5,233 bases of DNA, taken from Actinomycetales bacterium (lineage in GTDB: Bacteria > Actinomycetota > Actinomycetes > Actinomycetales > Cellulomonadaceae). Shown piece after piece: positions 4,968 to 5,233 of this stretch (its first letter is position 1; every line of letters starts with the position of its first letter). The stretch lies in NCBI GenBank assembly GCA_012514835.1, contig JAAYZM010000354.1:1-5233 (forward strand). The letters run 5' to 3'. A program made the translations under genes and the position numbers. The notes under the pieces are model-generated. The model was not told the DNA's origin. It worked only from the letters and a program-made list of their open reading frames with translations, and did no database searches.

Positions 4968-5233
4968 CTATCCCCGCTCGAACTGTGCCCCGAGCGCCGC
5001 GAGCTTGTCCGTGAAGTGCTCGTAGCCGCGGTCGATGATCCCGATGCCGCGCACGGCGCTGCGGCCCTGCGCCGCGAGCGCCGCGATGAGATAGCTGAAC
5101 CCACCGCGCAGGTCCGGGACCTCGACGTCCGCCGCCGTGAGCGGTGTGGGGCCCGAGATCACGGCGGAGTGGTAGAAGTTGCGCTGCCCGAAGCGGCACG
5201 GGCGCCCGCCCAGGCACTCCTTGTAGACCTGGA
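4968..5233 (-). CDS. murA: UDP-N-acetylglucosamine 1-carboxyvinyltransferase, C-terminal part (runs off the right edge)
   Basis: MurA transfers enolpyruvate from PEP to UDP-GlcNAc, the first committed step of peptidoglycan synthesis, in the cytoplasm. Only the last 87 residues are here, ending at the TAG at 4970-4968. The end matches the EPSP synthase/MurA fold: SGPTPLTAADVEVPDLRGGFSYLIAALAAQG contains the conserved D-L-R segment whose arginine corresponds to the PEP-contacting arginine of MurA. IIDRGYEHFTDKLAALGAQFER is the characteristic terminal helix (compare I-x-R-G-Y-E...KL..LGA). Compared with E. coli MurA, the stretch around CLGGRPCRFGQRNFYHSAVI seems a few residues longer and has two cysteines. 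This may mark an actinobacterial subgroup. The GTG inside the gene at about 5162 is not a start, because conserved sequence continues upstream of it. The substrate-binding loop and catalytic cysteine are outside the window, so paralogue status cannot be judged. Confidence 0.88.
   Translation of the reverse strand, partial: QVYKECLGGRPCRFGQRNFYHSAVISGPTPLTAADVEVPDLRGGFSYLIAALAAQGRSAVRGIGIIDRGYEHFTDKLAALGAQFERG

Noticed and set aside
1151..4970. TAGG-containing sequences at both ends of the cassette (minus strand, near 4970 and near 1156) as an insertion target duplication
   Set aside because: Only four bases plus scattered matches agree. One is the murA stop codon context and the other a ribosome binding site, so chance is the simpler explanation.
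1223..5014. Long plus-strand open frames across the kinase, ATPase and regulator genes
   Set aside because: They are antisense shadows of genes with full sets of family motifs. Their translations are low-complexity, rich in Arg/Ala/His/Gly, as expected from GC-rich complements, with no recognisable domain.
4968..5162. Separate small gene starting at the GTG near 5162
   Set aside because: MurA sequence continues upstream of that codon in the same frame (CLGG...FGQRNFYHSAV), so it is an internal valine.
1..5233. tRNA, rRNA, CRISPR, transposon or phage features
   Set aside because: No cloverleaf arms, regularly spaced repeats, transposase motifs or terminal inverted repeats were seen, and almost the whole window is accounted for by seven conserved genes.

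Overview
The window is very GC-rich, and its third codon positions are almost all G or C. Every convincing gene lies on the minus strand, and GTG starts are common. The proteins read as actinobacterial, and my best guess is an order Micrococcales organism such as a Cellulomonas relative. The genus is inferred from remembered protein style and gene order, not from a search.

Read in the direction of transcription (high to low coordinates), the window opens with the last 87 codons of a MurA-type UDP-GlcNAc enolpyruvyl transferase, ending at 4968. A 130-nt gap (4838-4967) follows, and it is packed with inverted repeats. Next comes a four-gene unit: an ABC-2 type transporter ATPase (3866-4837), its membrane permease (3048-3869), a six-helix DesK/HPK7-type sensor histidine kinase (1786-3051) and a NarL/DesR-type response regulator (1184-1789). 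The three junctions inside this unit are 4-nt stop/start overlaps (ATGA, GTGA, ATGA), so the genes are almost certainly one translationally coupled operon. After a 41-nt gap come a PlsC-type 1-acylglycerol-3-phosphate acyltransferase (381-1142) and, through another GTGA overlap, the first 128 codons of gpsA (glycerol-3-phosphate dehydrogenase), which runs off the left edge.

The likely working model has two parts. The kinase senses a signal in or near the membrane and phosphorylates the regulator at Asp54. The regulator then binds the repeat-rich region before the ATPase gene, in particular a perfect 10+2+10 inverted repeat, and controls the exporter and its own operon. The transporter substrate is unknown. 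The same organisation (ATPase, permease, kinase, regulator) is known from Bacillus yvfRSTU-type loci. The flanking genes are housekeeping: MurA for peptidoglycan precursors, PlsC and GpsA for phosphatidic acid synthesis.

The points most worth a second look are the cluster of palindromes upstream of the ATPase gene, the placement of a sensing/export module between murA and plsC-gpsA (which I remember as near neighbours in related actinobacteria), and the possibility that read-through ties a membrane-sensing two-component system to phospholipid synthesis. I saw no RNA genes, CRISPR arrays, transposases or plus-strand genes. None of the families here is itself new.
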